Part shown: piece after piece, positions 6,119 through 14,702 of the stretch
How the letters are laid out: each line of letters begins with the position of its first letter
Numbering within the stretch: position 1 is the first letter of the stretch
Source: CAVYXZ01 sp965223835
GTDB taxonomy: Bacteria; Chloroflexota; Anaerolineae; Aggregatilineales; Phototrophicaceae
Direction: 5' to 3'
Length of the DNA: 64,000 bases
Assembly: GCA_965223835.1 (NCBI GenBank)
Contig: CBDCXQ010000001.1
Span: 4,340,001-4,404,000 of the forward strand
Position numbers and translations under genes: made by a program
The notes under the pieces: model-generated
Database searches by the model: none
Told to the model about the DNA's origin: nothing
What the model saw: the letters and a program-made list of their open reading frames with translations, nothing else

Positions 6119-9043
6119 ATGCCCAAAATCTTCATCTCGTATCGCCGAGCCGATAGTCAATACGCTGCTGATCCAATATACGCTTATTTCCGCAACGAAT
6201 TCGGCGCTGAAAATGTGTTTCTGGATGTCGGCAGCATTCCCTTCGGCGTTGATTTCCGTGATTATCTGCGCGATCAAATTGCTCAACATGATGTGGTGCT
6301 GGTCATCATCGGGCCGCAGTGGGAAAGCATCATGCACGAACGGGCCGAGGAAGACAATGACTTTGTACGAGTCGAGATTGAGAATGCATTGCAGCAAAAC
6401 AAGCTGCTGATTCCGGTGCTGGTCATGGAAGCCCAACCGCCCGATTTCAGCGAATTGCCGGAAAGCATTCAGGAACTGCAATGGCGCAACGCCGCGCGGG
6501 TCCGCCGTGAACCCGATTTCAGCAATGACTGTGCCCGCATTGTCGATAATATCAGGCAGTATAGGCCAATCACTCCTACTGAAGACCCCATTGCTCAAGA
6601 TTTGAAGGGGACAAGCCACAAGCGCAGGGTAAGCTGGCAAACCGTTTTGGTCAGTTCAATCATCGTAGCAATCTTGGCTATAGTAGTTCTCGCATCTATT
6701 CGCCCGCCACAGCCGCCTAACTTCAATGCTACACAGCCAACCACTATTTCTTCAAACCCAAGTGAAAGTCCAATCACCACCCCATCAACTACTGTTACGG
6801 TGACACACATACCGACGCCGACAGATGCGCCAGGCCCAACACCTGTCCCAACCGTCAGCGCCAACAACCAGTGGACGCCGGTAATTCAGGAATTCGACGG
6901 CGTGGAGATGGTACTGATCCCACCCGGTTGTTTCATGATGGGTAGCACCGATGGCAGTGCTAACGAGCTACCCGTCCATGAGATCTGTTTCGACACTCCG
7001 TTCTGGATTGATCGCTATGAAGTAACGAACGGGCAATATGGATCGGTTGGGCGCTGGGCCGGTGAGAACCGTCCCCGCGAGAATTTGAATTGGATGGACG
7101 CACTGGCACATTGCCGCAGCCGTAGTGCCCGCTTGCCCACCGAGGCCGAATGGGAATATGCCGCTCGCGGACCGGATAATTTAGCGTATCCCTGGGACAA
7201 TGAATTTGAGGGGGGAAATGTCGTTTATGTGGAAAACTCAAACAACGAAACCAGTCCAGTAGGCAGTCGTCCCGGCGGCAGATCATGGGTCAGTGCCCAT
7301 GACATGAGTGGCAATGTCTGGGAATGGGTCAGCACAATTTACGACCCGGAAGCGTTTCCGTATCCCTATGACCCTGACGACGGGCGCGAGGATTTAGAAG
7401 CAACTGATGTCCGTCGGGTTTTGCGGGGTGGGTCGTTGGAAAATGTACCCTTATATGTCCGCACCACCGACCGCTTCTGGGGTAAGGCCGACGAAAAGCG
7501 CATCAATTGGGGCTTTCGTTGTGCCCGTGAATACACAATTGACGTAGCACCAACGCCTGTGCCGATCGTCACCGCCAATAAACAGTGGACGCCGATTATT
7601 CAAGAATTTGATGGCGTGGAGATGGTGCTCGTGCCGCCGGGCTGTTTCATGATGGGCAGCACGGACGAGCAAATCCAGCAGGTAGTTGAGGAATTAGACG
7701 CTCAACAAGAATGGATGGACGATGAGCAACCCGCTCACGAAGTGTGTTTTTATGAACCGTTCTGGATAGATCGTTATGAAGTCACTAACAGACAATATGG
7801 TTCGTCAGGTAATTGGTCGGGTGATAATCGTCCCCGTGAGGAAGTGGATTGGTTTGATTCTCTCGAACACTGCCGGAGTCGGGATGCACGCCTTCCAACC
7901 GAGGCAGAACGAGAATACGCCGCCCGAGGACCAAATAATCTATTGTATCCTTGGGGAAATAGATTTGTTGGAGAAAATGTTGTTTATAGTGATAACTCAA
8001 ATGAGGAAACAGCCACAGTTGGTAGTCGACCCGGCGGCGTATCGTGGGTTGGCGCATTTGATCTGAATGGGAATGTGTGGGAGTGGGTCAGTACCATGGC
8101 TGATCAAGATATCTTTCCATATCCTTATGCGACGGATGATGGTAGGAATGATTTGGAAAGAGCCTATGTTCTACGTGTGGTGCGGGGTGGCTCTTGGCAA
8201 AATCCACGCTTTGGCATGCGTGCTGCTGACCGCGGTTGGTACGAACCCCATGTCATATCTAGTATTTTCGGCCTCCGCTGTGCCCGGGATTACACCCCGG
8301 TTATTGAACCAACACCAGTCGTGAAGATCACTGGCAACGACCAGTGGAACCCGGTTGTTCAAGAATTCGACGGTGTAGAGATGGTACTGGTGCCGCCGGG
8401 CTGTTTCATGATGGGCAGCGAAGAAGGTGCGGACGACCAGCGTCCAATTCACGAAATTTGTTTCGATAAACCGTACTGGATAGATCGATATGAGGTGAGC
8501 AACTTTCAGTTTGCTCAGTTTGATGGGCAGGCGGCAAATACTAGCCAATGGACAGCCCCCAATTTACCGCGTGAGATGATATCTTGGTTTGAAGCTAAAA
8601 ACTTCTGCGAAACGCGCGATGCGCACTTGCCTACTGAACCACAATGGGAGTATGCTGCACGTGGTCCAAATGGGCTACGATATCCTTGGGGTGACACATT
8701 TGACAATTTATTTTTACATGATCTTGATGAAAATGATGAGTTTCCGACAGGTAGTACTATGCCAGTCGATTCATTGGTGGCTGGGCAATCCTGGGTAGGG
8801 GCCAATAATCTAGTTGGCAATGTCTCAGAATGGATAAGCACTATCTATAATCAAGCAAGTTATCCTTACCCCTATTCCGCTGAGGATGGACGAGAAGCGC
8901 TAGAGCAAACGGACTTGTCGAGAGGCGTAAGAGGCATTTTTTATAATGAAAAACAGCGCACTATTGGATCTGCTAATCGTCTTGGAGCAAAACCGGATCA
9001 ATTTTCTTATCGACGAGGTTTTCGATGCGTCCGCAATTGGTGA
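6119..9043 (+). CDS. TIR - transmembrane - triple FGE-fold protein
   Basis: A 974-residue multidomain protein. Residues 1-150 are a TIR_2-type TIR domain (IFISYRRADS at 4-13, LDVGSIPFGVDF, VLVIIGPQW, and DFVRVEIENAL with the presumed NAD-cleaving Glu at 86). One hydrophobic segment at about 171-193 is preceded by HKRR, predicting N-in/C-out topology. A Thr/Ser/Pro linker (194-248) leads to three FGE-sulfatase (C-type lectin fold) domains at about 249-475, 486-726 and 739-974, each opening QW(T/N)PVxQEFDGVEMVL and PPGCFMMGS and containing RLPTEAEWEYAARGP-like and GNVWEWVST-like blocks. The third is degenerate (HLPTEPQWEYAARGP, GNVSEWIST, no RGGSW). None has the catalytic cysteine pair of true FGE. 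The second and third units look more AT-rich than the first. Function unknown; a surface sensor with a TIR effector is an inference. Confidence 0.85.
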   Translation: MPKIFISYRRADSQYAADPIYAYFRNEFGAENVFLDVGSIPFGVDFRDYLRDQIAQHDVVLVIIGPQWESIMHERAEEDNDFVRVEIENALQQNKLLIPVLVMEAQPPDFSELPESIQELQWRNAARVRREPDFSNDCARIVDNIRQYRPITPTEDPIAQDLKGTSHKRRVSWQTVLVSSIIVAILAIVVLASIRPPQPPNFNATQPTTISSNPSESPITTPSTTVTVTHIPTPTDAPGPTPVPTVSANNQWTPVIQEFDGVEMVLIPPGCFMMGSTDGSANELPVHEICFDTPFWIDRYEVTNGQYGSVGRWAGENRPRENLNWMDALAHCRSRSARLPTEAEWEYAARGPDNLAYPWDNEFEGGNVVYVENSNNETSPVGSRPGGRSWVSAHDMSGNVWEWVSTIYDPEAFPYPYDPDDGREDLEATDVRRVLRGGSLENVPLYVRTTDRFWGKADEKRINWGFRCAREYTIDVAPTPVPIVTANKQWTPIIQEFDGVEMVLVPPGCFMMGSTDEQIQQVVEELDAQQEWMDDEQPAHEVCFYEPFWIDRYEVTNRQYGSSGNWSGDNRPREEVDWFDSLEHCRSRDARLPTEAEREYAARGPNNLLYPWGNRFVGENVVYSDNSNEETATVGSRPGGVSWVGAFDLNGNVWEWVSTMADQDIFPYPYATDDGRNDLERAYVLRVVRGGSWQNPRFGMRAADRGWYEPHVISSIFGLRCARDYTPVIEPTPVVKITGNDQWNPVVQEFDGVEMVLVPPGCFMMGSEEGADDQRPIHEICFDKPYWIDRYEVSNFQFAQFDGQAANTSQWTAPNLPREMISWFEAKNFCETRDAHLPTEPQWEYAARGPNGLRYPWGDTFDNLFLHDLDENDEFPTGSTMPVDSLVAGQSWVGANNLVGNVSEWISTIYNQASYPYPYSAEDGREALEQTDLSRGVRGIFYNEKQRTIGSANRLGAKPDQFSYRRGFRCVRNW

Positions 9044-9074
9044 TGTTCGGACCAGATAATGTGTAGCTGATCGC

Positions 9075-9119
9075 ATCGCGCTGAAATTTGCCTAAACACA
9101 ATGTAATAGTCATAATTCA
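9075..9119 (+). repeat. Upstream repeat of second TIR-FGE gene, copy B
   Basis: Same two 17-base blocks as 6043-6087 (9075-9091 and 9103-9119) with an identical 11-base spacing but different spacer sequence. It lies about 33 bases before the second TIR gene, as copy A lies about 32 bases before the first, so it may also carry the shared expression signal. Confidence 0.85.
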
Positions 9120-9151
9120 CAATCAAATCCTGATTCCACGCATGGTGCAGC

Positions 9152-10915
9152 ATGACTCGCATCTTCATTTCCTATCGCAGAGCTGATAGTCGGTTGGTCA
9201 CAAATCGTATTTATGACCGTCTTGTCGCTGCCTTTGGTCGTGACGATATATTTAAGGACGTTGATGATATCCCACCAGGTCGGGATTTTCGTGGTGTGTT
9301 GCGCGAAGCAACCGCCAGTTGTGAAGTTATGTTGGTCGTTATCGGTCCTGACTGGCTGGACATCCGGGAGGCAAACGATCCAAATATACGGCGACTGGAA
9401 AATCCCGAAGATTTTGTGCGCCTTGAGGTAGAAACCGGACTTCGGCAGGATGACATACGGTTAATTCCCCTGCTGGTTGAAGGCGCACACATGCCAAGCG
9501 CGGATGACTTACCAGATTCGCTGCGTGAACTGGCATTTTACAATGCATTCACGATTCAGGATGATCCATATTTTCATCGTAACATGGATAGTCTCATCAA
9601 CCATTTACAAGGCGATTTGCCACGTCAACGGTCTATGCGCCGGTGGTGGATGTGGATTGGTGGCGGCGTCGCGCTGATGATTCTCATTATTGTCGCGCTT
9701 ATGGTCCTACTTACCCTTACGAATTCGGCACAGAATACAATGACCGAAACACCAACAGACGCGGTGGCAGCTATACCATCGGCAACCGCCCAACTACCAA
9801 CTACTGAAGCAACTCCGACAATGACTGTCCCGCCATCTTTCACACCGAATCCGCCAACGACAACCTCAACAGCGACGGACGCGCCAACATCAACCCCGTC
9901 GCTGACACATACGCCGAGCGACACGCCTGATTTTGACCTGCTAGCATTGACCTTTGAGGCGAATCAAACCGCCACGCAAGGCACAATCTATCAGCAAGAG
10001 ACCGCTACGCAACGAGTTGCCCTCACGGCTACGGCTACATTGTGGACTGACACGCCCACCCCAGATCGAACCCGTGAGTTTACGATCTTTCTAACAGACC
10101 GTGCCGCCTCAACTCAGACTCAAGAAGCTGTGTACTTGACCGCGACCGCCGATAGCTGGACCGATACCCCAACCCCGACGCTGACCTTCACACCCAGCCC
10201 GACACCCATCGCAGCAGTCAGCGCCAACGACCAGTGGACGCCGGTTATTCAGGAATTTGACGGTATGGAGATGGTGCTGGTGCCGCCGGGATGTTTTTTG
10301 ATGGGCAACGAAGATGGTGATGAAGACGAAAAGCCGGTCCATGAAATCTGTTTTGATGCGCCATTCTGGCTGGACCGCTATGAGGTGACGCAGGGCGATT
10401 TTGTACGCCTGGGCGGCATTCAGGCTAGGTCGCCGCGTTTTTTGGGTGATTCTCTCCCAATTGAAAATATTACCTGGTTCGAAGCGCGTGACTTTTGTGC
10501 ATTGCGTGACTCACGACTGCCCACCGAGGCAGAATGGGAATATGCGGCACGTGGGCCGGACAGTCTGGTATATCCCTGGGGAAATGAATTCGACGGCGAT
10601 TACGTTGTCTTTTCGGTAGATTTCAATTCTACGATGGCTACTGTGGGAAGTCGTCCAGGCGGCAGGTCATGGGTCAATGCGCTGGATTTGAGCGGCAATG
10701 CTTGGGAGTGGGTCAGCACGATTTACGATCAAACTGAGTTCCCTTATCCGTATACAATGTCGGATGGTCGGGAAGACCTTGAAAGAATAAATGTGTCGCG
10801 CAGCAGGCGGGGCGGTGCGTGGAATGTTGGCACCGACAACGTTCGAGCTGCCGATCGCACCGAGGGTCACTCTGATAACTTCGGTATTGGTTTCCGGTGT
10901 GCCCGCGATGGGTGA
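9152..10915 (+). CDS. TIR - transmembrane - single FGE-fold protein
   Basis: A 587-residue relative of the preceding protein. The TIR domain (1-150) has IFISYRRADS, FKDVDDIPPGRDF, LVVIGPDW and DFVRLEVETGL with the presumed catalytic Glu at 92. SMRRWWMW followed by a hydrophobic run (about 164-190) gives a type II signal anchor by the positive-inside rule. A long Thr/Pro/Ala linker (190-355) with TPTP and TATAT repeats resembles cell-surface spacers. The FGE-fold domain (about 360-587) shows VLVPPGCFLMGN, RLPTEAEWEYAARGP, GNAWEWVSTIY, RRGGAWN and ends GFRCARDG; catalytic FGE cysteines are missing. It is the tandem duplicate of the gene before it, with the same upstream repeat. Ligand and target are unknown. 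Confidence 0.85.
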   Translation: MTRIFISYRRADSRLVTNRIYDRLVAAFGRDDIFKDVDDIPPGRDFRGVLREATASCEVMLVVIGPDWLDIREANDPNIRRLENPEDFVRLEVETGLRQDDIRLIPLLVEGAHMPSADDLPDSLRELAFYNAFTIQDDPYFHRNMDSLINHLQGDLPRQRSMRRWWMWIGGGVALMILIIVALMVLLTLTNSAQNTMTETPTDAVAAIPSATAQLPTTEATPTMTVPPSFTPNPPTTTSTATDAPTSTPSLTHTPSDTPDFDLLALTFEANQTATQGTIYQQETATQRVALTATATLWTDTPTPDRTREFTIFLTDRAASTQTQEAVYLTATADSWTDTPTPTLTFTPSPTPIAAVSANDQWTPVIQEFDGMEMVLVPPGCFLMGNEDGDEDEKPVHEICFDAPFWLDRYEVTQGDFVRLGGIQARSPRFLGDSLPIENITWFEARDFCALRDSRLPTEAEWEYAARGPDSLVYPWGNEFDGDYVVFSVDFNSTMATVGSRPGGRSWVNALDLSGNAWEWVSTIYDQTEFPYPYTMSDGREDLERINVSRSRRGGAWNVGTDNVRAADRTEGHSDNFGIGFRCARDG

Positions 10916-10930
10916 TGCCAGGCATTTTTA

Positions 10931-11033
10931 CCTCACCCCCTCTGTCCCCCTCTCCACCACTGCTACGCGATACGTCATTGACCAATTAGCAAATTAATCT
11001 GTTATATCGCTCGCTATGGAGAGGGGGAGGACA
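10931..11033 (+). repeat. CCTCACCCC/GGAGAGGGG palindromic repeat, left of DUF559 gene
   Basis: The left arm (10931-10955: CCTCACCCCC, then TGTCCCCCTCTCC) faces a right arm (11017-11033: GGAGAGGGGGAGG plus ACAG), enclosing about 60 bases. The arms are imperfect inverted complements. The same arm sequences recur at 11536-11623, 12741-12749, 20661-20721 and 63031-63111, so this is a dispersed repeat family. Confidence 0.75.
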
Positions 11034-11077
11034 GTCTGCGATAATCAAATAAGGCGGTGTATGTAAAAGGGATTTGT

Positions 11078-11461
11078 ATGTCTGACGAGGAATATTATCG
11101 CGCCAAATCATCCGCCGCATTATGGGTTAAACTGAAACCATTGGCACGCGAAATGCGCCATAAACCAACCCCAGCAGAAAATAAGCTCTGGCAACGTATT
11201 CGGGGACGTCAGGTCCAGGGCGCTAAATTTCGGCGGCAGCATGCTATTGAACGGTTTATTATAGATTTCTATTGTGCTGGGGCCCGGCTCATCATTGAGG
11301 TCGACGGCTCAATTCATGAGCATACACCGGACGAGGATGCGATCCGCCAGGAATTTCTAGAAGGTCTGGGGTTTCGGGTACTGCGCTTCAAGAATGCTGA
11401 GATTTTACAGTCTCTGGATTCGGTTGTAGAGAAAATTTCGCGTGTACTTGCAGACGATTAG
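11078..11461 (+). CDS. DUF559 endonuclease-fold protein
   Basis: A 127-residue protein of the DUF559 group, a Vsr/PD-(D/E)xK-like nuclease fold. The family pattern is clear: LAREMRHKPTPAENKLWQRI, RGRQVQGAKFRRQHAIERFIIDFYC, the core IIEVDGSIH and the closing GFRVLRFKNAEIL. Probable active-site residues are Glu and Asp in the IDFY/EVDG strands. The ATG at 11078 follows AAAAGGG by six bases; a GTG at 11057 is in frame but poorly placed. The gene is bracketed on both sides by GGAGAGGGG-type inverted repeats, and such genes are common single accessory cassettes. Biochemical role unproven; no methyltransferase is adjacent, so it is unlikely to be a classic restriction system. Confidence 0.85.
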   Translation: MSDEEYYRAKSSAALWVKLKPLAREMRHKPTPAENKLWQRIRGRQVQGAKFRRQHAIERFIIDFYCAGARLIIEVDGSIHEHTPDEDAIRQEFLEGLGFRVLRFKNAEILQSLDSVVEKISRVLADD

Positions 11462-11535
11462 CTATTGTCCCATCAAGCTGCGTGATTTTCGTTCACATAA
11501 AGCGAGGGGGTATAAGCAGTTTCATCGGGTGTGGA

Positions 11536-11623
11536 AAATCCCCTCTCCATAGCAAGTGACCTGCACAGTTATTCCTGGACCAGCCAATTTTCAGGTCGCG
11601 CAGCGGTGATGGAGAGGGGATTT
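11536..11623 (+). repeat. GGAGAGGGG inverted repeat, right of DUF559 gene
   Basis: A perfect 15-bp inverted repeat, aaatcccctctccat (11536-11550) with atggagaggggattt (11609-11623), separated by 58 bases. It is the right-hand partner of the repeat at 10931-11033 and its outer GGGGTGAGG arm is found beyond the IS element at 12741-12749. Confidence 0.8.
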
Positions 11624-11628
11624 AAGGC

Positions 11629-12731
11629 TTGTCCGGTATTAAATAATGAGCGTCGCCAAAGCACCATCGGGCCGTCCTAATAAGCGATTGAAATAGCAAC
11701 CGAGATTATACGCTGCCATTTTGGCGGCAAGTCGCGTAATTTTGCCCCAGTCACTATGCGCGCGGAGTTGTTTTAAGCCAAACACCTCAACCAGGCGCGA
11801 CAAGACCGTTTCAATGATTTGGCGATGACTTGAGAGCCATCTCATAGCAGCGCGATCCCACCGTTGCCCCGCATTGGCGGGTGGCGCAGCCATAACTGTC
11901 ATCTGATATTCATGCTGCCAGTGAGTTACCCAACGTTCACCATTAAACCCTTGATCGGCCAGGTAGGGTAACGCACGATGATATCCAGCACAGATTGCCG
12001 GGCTGAAACTATGAATAGTGGGAATCAACGTCTGTTTATAACGTCTTGAATCGGCTTGCTCCGGGCCAATGACCTGCATCCGGCTCTGTCTTGTGCTGAG
12101 AAAGGCTTCCAGCATCCAGCGATCATCAATGGGAGCCAGTCCCACCAGCCATCCGGTCACAACTCCCTGCCGGGTGACGCTTAGCAGAAGTTGTTCACCA
12201 TAAAACCAACCGCCATGGTTGCCACCACGCCCTAACTGACCGCTCAACCAGTGACGATCATGACTGGCGGCCTGGGACAAGCTACATAGCGGGAGTCCCG
12301 TGCAATCCACACACTCATACAAATCGGCTTCGGTGATTAACCAATCCGCCACCGCCTGTTGCAACCCCACCAGCGCCGCCCACAACTGCCGTACCCGATG
12401 GTTAAACTGACTTTTTTGCAACATCTTTGGAAACCACTGCCGTCCATGTTGTAGCATGTACCGCACCACACCGCGTTCTGACTGCCAGGGAACCCCGATA
12501 CGCCATTGCCCAGCTATCGCTACCGTGAGCACCTCGCTATCGGTCATCTTACATCCAGGCCCAGCATGACGCTGCATCTGGCTCGCCATTCCGCTGCTAT
12601 ACCAGTCATCAATCAGCACGTATAATGTCGTCATGAAGGTGTCCAAGTCCATTGGTGCGCTCCTTGTGTGTGAGAGCTTAGGATTGTACCCTCTTGCACA
12701 CCTTCATCTTTCTCCTTGCAGTACCGGACAA
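11629..12731 (-). mobile_element. IS982-family insertion sequence
   Basis: An element of about 1.1 kb carrying one transposase gene and ending in a 10-bp inverted repeat: TTGTCCGGTA at 11629-11638 and TACCGGACAA at 12722-12731. The left terminal repeat abuts the transposase stop codon. Size and single-gene layout fit IS982. A clean target duplication was not found; TTTAAGG on the left and TTTAGG on the right flank are similar but not identical, so exact ends are uncertain by a few bases. Confidence 0.8.
11639..12652 (-). CDS. IS982-family transposase
   Basis: A 337-residue DDE transposase. The IS982 signs are an N-terminal MTDSEVLTVAIAGQWR block (37-51), the strand VDCTGLPLCS with Asp116, LADQGFNGE with Asp233, and RQIIETVLSRLVEVFGLKQLRAHS with Glu281, followed by RLAAKMAAYNLGCYFNRLLG. 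All three catalytic acids are present and the frame is intact, so it may be active. It lies within terminal inverted repeats 11629-11638 and 12722-12731. It has no functional link with the flanking carboxypeptidase gene. Confidence 0.92.
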   Translation of the reverse strand: MDLDTFMTTLYVLIDDWYSSGMASQMQRHAGPGCKMTDSEVLTVAIAGQWRIGVPWQSERGVVRYMLQHGRQWFPKMLQKSQFNHRVRQLWAALVGLQQAVADWLITEADLYECVDCTGLPLCSLSQAASHDRHWLSGQLGRGGNHGGWFYGEQLLLSVTRQGVVTGWLVGLAPIDDRWMLEAFLSTRQSRMQVIGPEQADSRRYKQTLIPTIHSFSPAICAGYHRALPYLADQGFNGERWVTHWQHEYQMTVMAAPPANAGQRWDRAAMRWLSSHRQIIETVLSRLVEVFGLKQLRAHSDWGKITRLAAKMAAYNLGCYFNRLLGRPDGALATLII

Positions 12732-12740
12732 CGCTCTTTA

Positions 12741-12749
12741 GGGGTGAGG
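12741..12749 (+). repeat. Outer arm GGGGTGAGG stranded beyond the IS
   Basis: The nine bases GGGGTGAGG lie 9 bases right of the IS terminal repeat and directly abut the stop codon (12750-12752, minus strand) of the carboxypeptidase gene. They match the outer arm of the copies at 20713-20721 and 63103-63111 and are the complement of CCTCACCCC at 10931, so the IS probably split this repeat copy. Confidence 0.6.
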
Positions 12750-14432
12750 TTATTCCAACTCCACGCTCGTCCGCACGGTTCCAGCGCGATCATGGCGGGC
12801 AGTGAGATTGACCGTCCCTCCCGCCGGAGCATGAACCACCCACTCGACTTTGAGGCGGTCCGCTGTCGGGCGCGGAATGCTCCCAGTTAGTGAGGTCGGC
12901 ATGGTGGCGCGGCCTTCCAGTTGGTCCAGTTCCATGCGCAGGTCGCCAGTTTCCAGGCTGGCATTTTCCGGCAATTCGATCTCAGCCACCACCGGGCGCA
13001 CCACGTGCTTTTGCAGCGCCATTTTCGAGGTATAGGTTGGCAGCCAGCCCGTGTTTTGCAGCGCCAATGTGATACGATAGCTGCCCCCGCCCAGCGCCTT
13101 GACCTCAGCCTTGAATAGTTCCAATTTAGGCGTTGACAGCGCCTGATAAATCAGCCAGTCGCTAAACGGTGCGATCTCGCTTTCCAGATATTTTGGTGGT
13201 GGATTGCGCCAGGCATAATGGAAGTTCCAGCCACCCAGCTCCACCAGCCCCAATTGCGGATGATGAAAATCGTACCAATCCACATAGCCCATGCCATCCA
13301 GCGCCGTATCGCTCCATGCCAGCAACTTGAGATCATCTTCCACCGGGTGATCGCGATACCACTCGATAAATTTGTAATCTTCAATTCCGGCCTGGCGCTG
13401 CGGACTCCAGATCTCGACCGCCCACATGAACATCCCCAGATGCACATAGGTCCAGTCGAAACCACCAGAAATAACCTGCTGCGGGTGATATTTGAAGTCA
13501 TGATAAATGGAGATATTCGGATAGCCGGTGATTTCGGTGCCTTTGGTCCCGACCTGCTGGTATATCCACAAATCTTCGGCAGGCATCTGGTCATCGGGTT
13601 TGTCGCCAAAGGGCCGCAACAGCACACCACTAAAAGTATGGAAGCTTACGGCACCGTTGATGTTATTATGTTTGGCGACGAAATCCACCACCGCCCGGAT
13701 TTCCGGCTCGGAGGTGGGATAGGGTCCGGCACCGCGCTGCTCGTGTTCCTGCCGCCAATCCGCCGGGAAGTTGCGGTTGAGGTCCAGGCCCTCTTTGATG
13801 CGTTGTGCTTCGATCAGGATACCGTCGTAATCTTCGATGGGTCCCTCGCGCAGCAAGCGATAATACGCACCGCCATATTCGTCCGGTTCCCGTCGGACCA
13901 TGAGTCGGGGTTCGTCGGGGTGTTTTTTCCACATGCCATGCGGGTCGGGTACGCGCATCATGAGAATGCGCCCATCGCCGTCAATATCTTCTTCGACCAA
14001 CCCGCCAATTGGCGCTTCATCATAGGGATAGGGCCGCGTGCTGCTGCGGATGATCTTTGGCTTATCCGCCAGCGCCCATTCTGCACCATCGGGATTGATG
14101 CGCGGGCAAATGTAGAGCGTGCGGGTATCCAACAAATAGGTGATGCGTTCATCCGCACCGTATTCTGTCACGAGTCGATTGAGTAAATACAGGCACGCGC
14201 TGGATGGTGAGACTTCCGAAGCATGAATATTGCCATCCACCCACAACGCCGGTTTCTCAGCCGCCGGGCCTGTTTCAGTGTTCGTCACCGTCACCAGCCA
14301 GATGTCGCGGCCTTCAAAACTGGGACCAAGACTTTCAAGCTGAGCCAAATGCGGATACTCAGTAGCGAAATCGCCCAGCAACTGACTCAGTTCATCATAA
14401 CGATAATAGCGGTCAAAATCGATTTCAGGCAT
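12750..14432 (-). CDS. M14-family zinc carboxypeptidase
   Basis: A 560-residue metallopeptidase of family M14. After FDRYYRYDELSQLLGDFATEYP comes WVDGNIHASEVS, the zinc HxxE motif (His70, Glu73). The second zinc His is in GAVSFHTFSG and the catalytic Glu in MWAVEIWSPQ. A C-terminal region of roughly 150 residues has a beta-sandwich-like composition, as in many large bacterial M14 enzymes. No signal peptide is visible from the chosen start. That start (14432) follows AGGAG by eight bases; a longer frame to 14501 has no ribosome site. It removes C-terminal residues or cleaves gamma-D-glutamyl peptides in the broad family; the substrate is unknown. Its stop codon abuts the repeat arm at 12741-12749. 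Confidence 0.9.
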   Translation of the reverse strand: MPEIDFDRYYRYDELSQLLGDFATEYPHLAQLESLGPSFEGRDIWLVTVTNTETGPAAEKPALWVDGNIHASEVSPSSACLYLLNRLVTEYGADERITYLLDTRTLYICPRINPDGAEWALADKPKIIRSSTRPYPYDEAPIGGLVEEDIDGDGRILMMRVPDPHGMWKKHPDEPRLMVRREPDEYGGAYYRLLREGPIEDYDGILIEAQRIKEGLDLNRNFPADWRQEHEQRGAGPYPTSEPEIRAVVDFVAKHNNINGAVSFHTFSGVLLRPFGDKPDDQMPAEDLWIYQQVGTKGTEITGYPNISIYHDFKYHPQQVISGGFDWTYVHLGMFMWAVEIWSPQRQAGIEDYKFIEWYRDHPVEDDLKLLAWSDTALDGMGYVDWYDFHHPQLGLVELGGWNFHYAWRNPPPKYLESEIAPFSDWLIYQALSTPKLELFKAEVKALGGGSYRITLALQNTGWLPTYTSKMALQKHVVRPVVAEIELPENASLETGDLRMELDQLEGRATMPTSLTGSIPRPTADRLKVEWVVHAPAGGTVNLTARHDRAGTVRTSVELE

Positions 14433-14702
14433 GATGGTGGCTCCTGGGGATGGGTGCGACCACGAGTATAGCCAACACCGCGCATCGGAACCACAAGCCA
14501 ATTTGTTTTGAGTTGAACAGCCTTATTCGAGTGCTTTCTGCCGGAGGCTATAGGGCACCCGCATCGGACCATGAGTATCTTGCCAGGGCTTTGATCTGGC
14601 TCGTATACGATTGCCCTATCCTGATTGTGGCTTGAATAATCATCTCTACGGCACGCGCTTTATATAGTACAATTGAACTTTTATGAACATTAAAGGTCTA
14701 TT

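Noticed and set aside
6119..10915. FGE-fold C-termini as diversity-generating retroelement (DGR) targets
   Set aside because: FGE/C-type-lectin folds with GFRCAR ends are typical DGR variable proteins, but I see no reverse transcriptase, no template repeat near-identical to a C-terminus, and no A-rich hypervariable codons in the window.
11078..11461. DUF559 gene as a restriction-modification system
   Set aside because: No methyltransferase or specificity gene is adjacent, and the gene sits in a palindromic repeat cassette.
13218..14186. Long plus-strand frame opposite the carboxypeptidase gene
   Set aside because: The minus-strand frame carries the full M14 motif set; the other is an antisense shadow.
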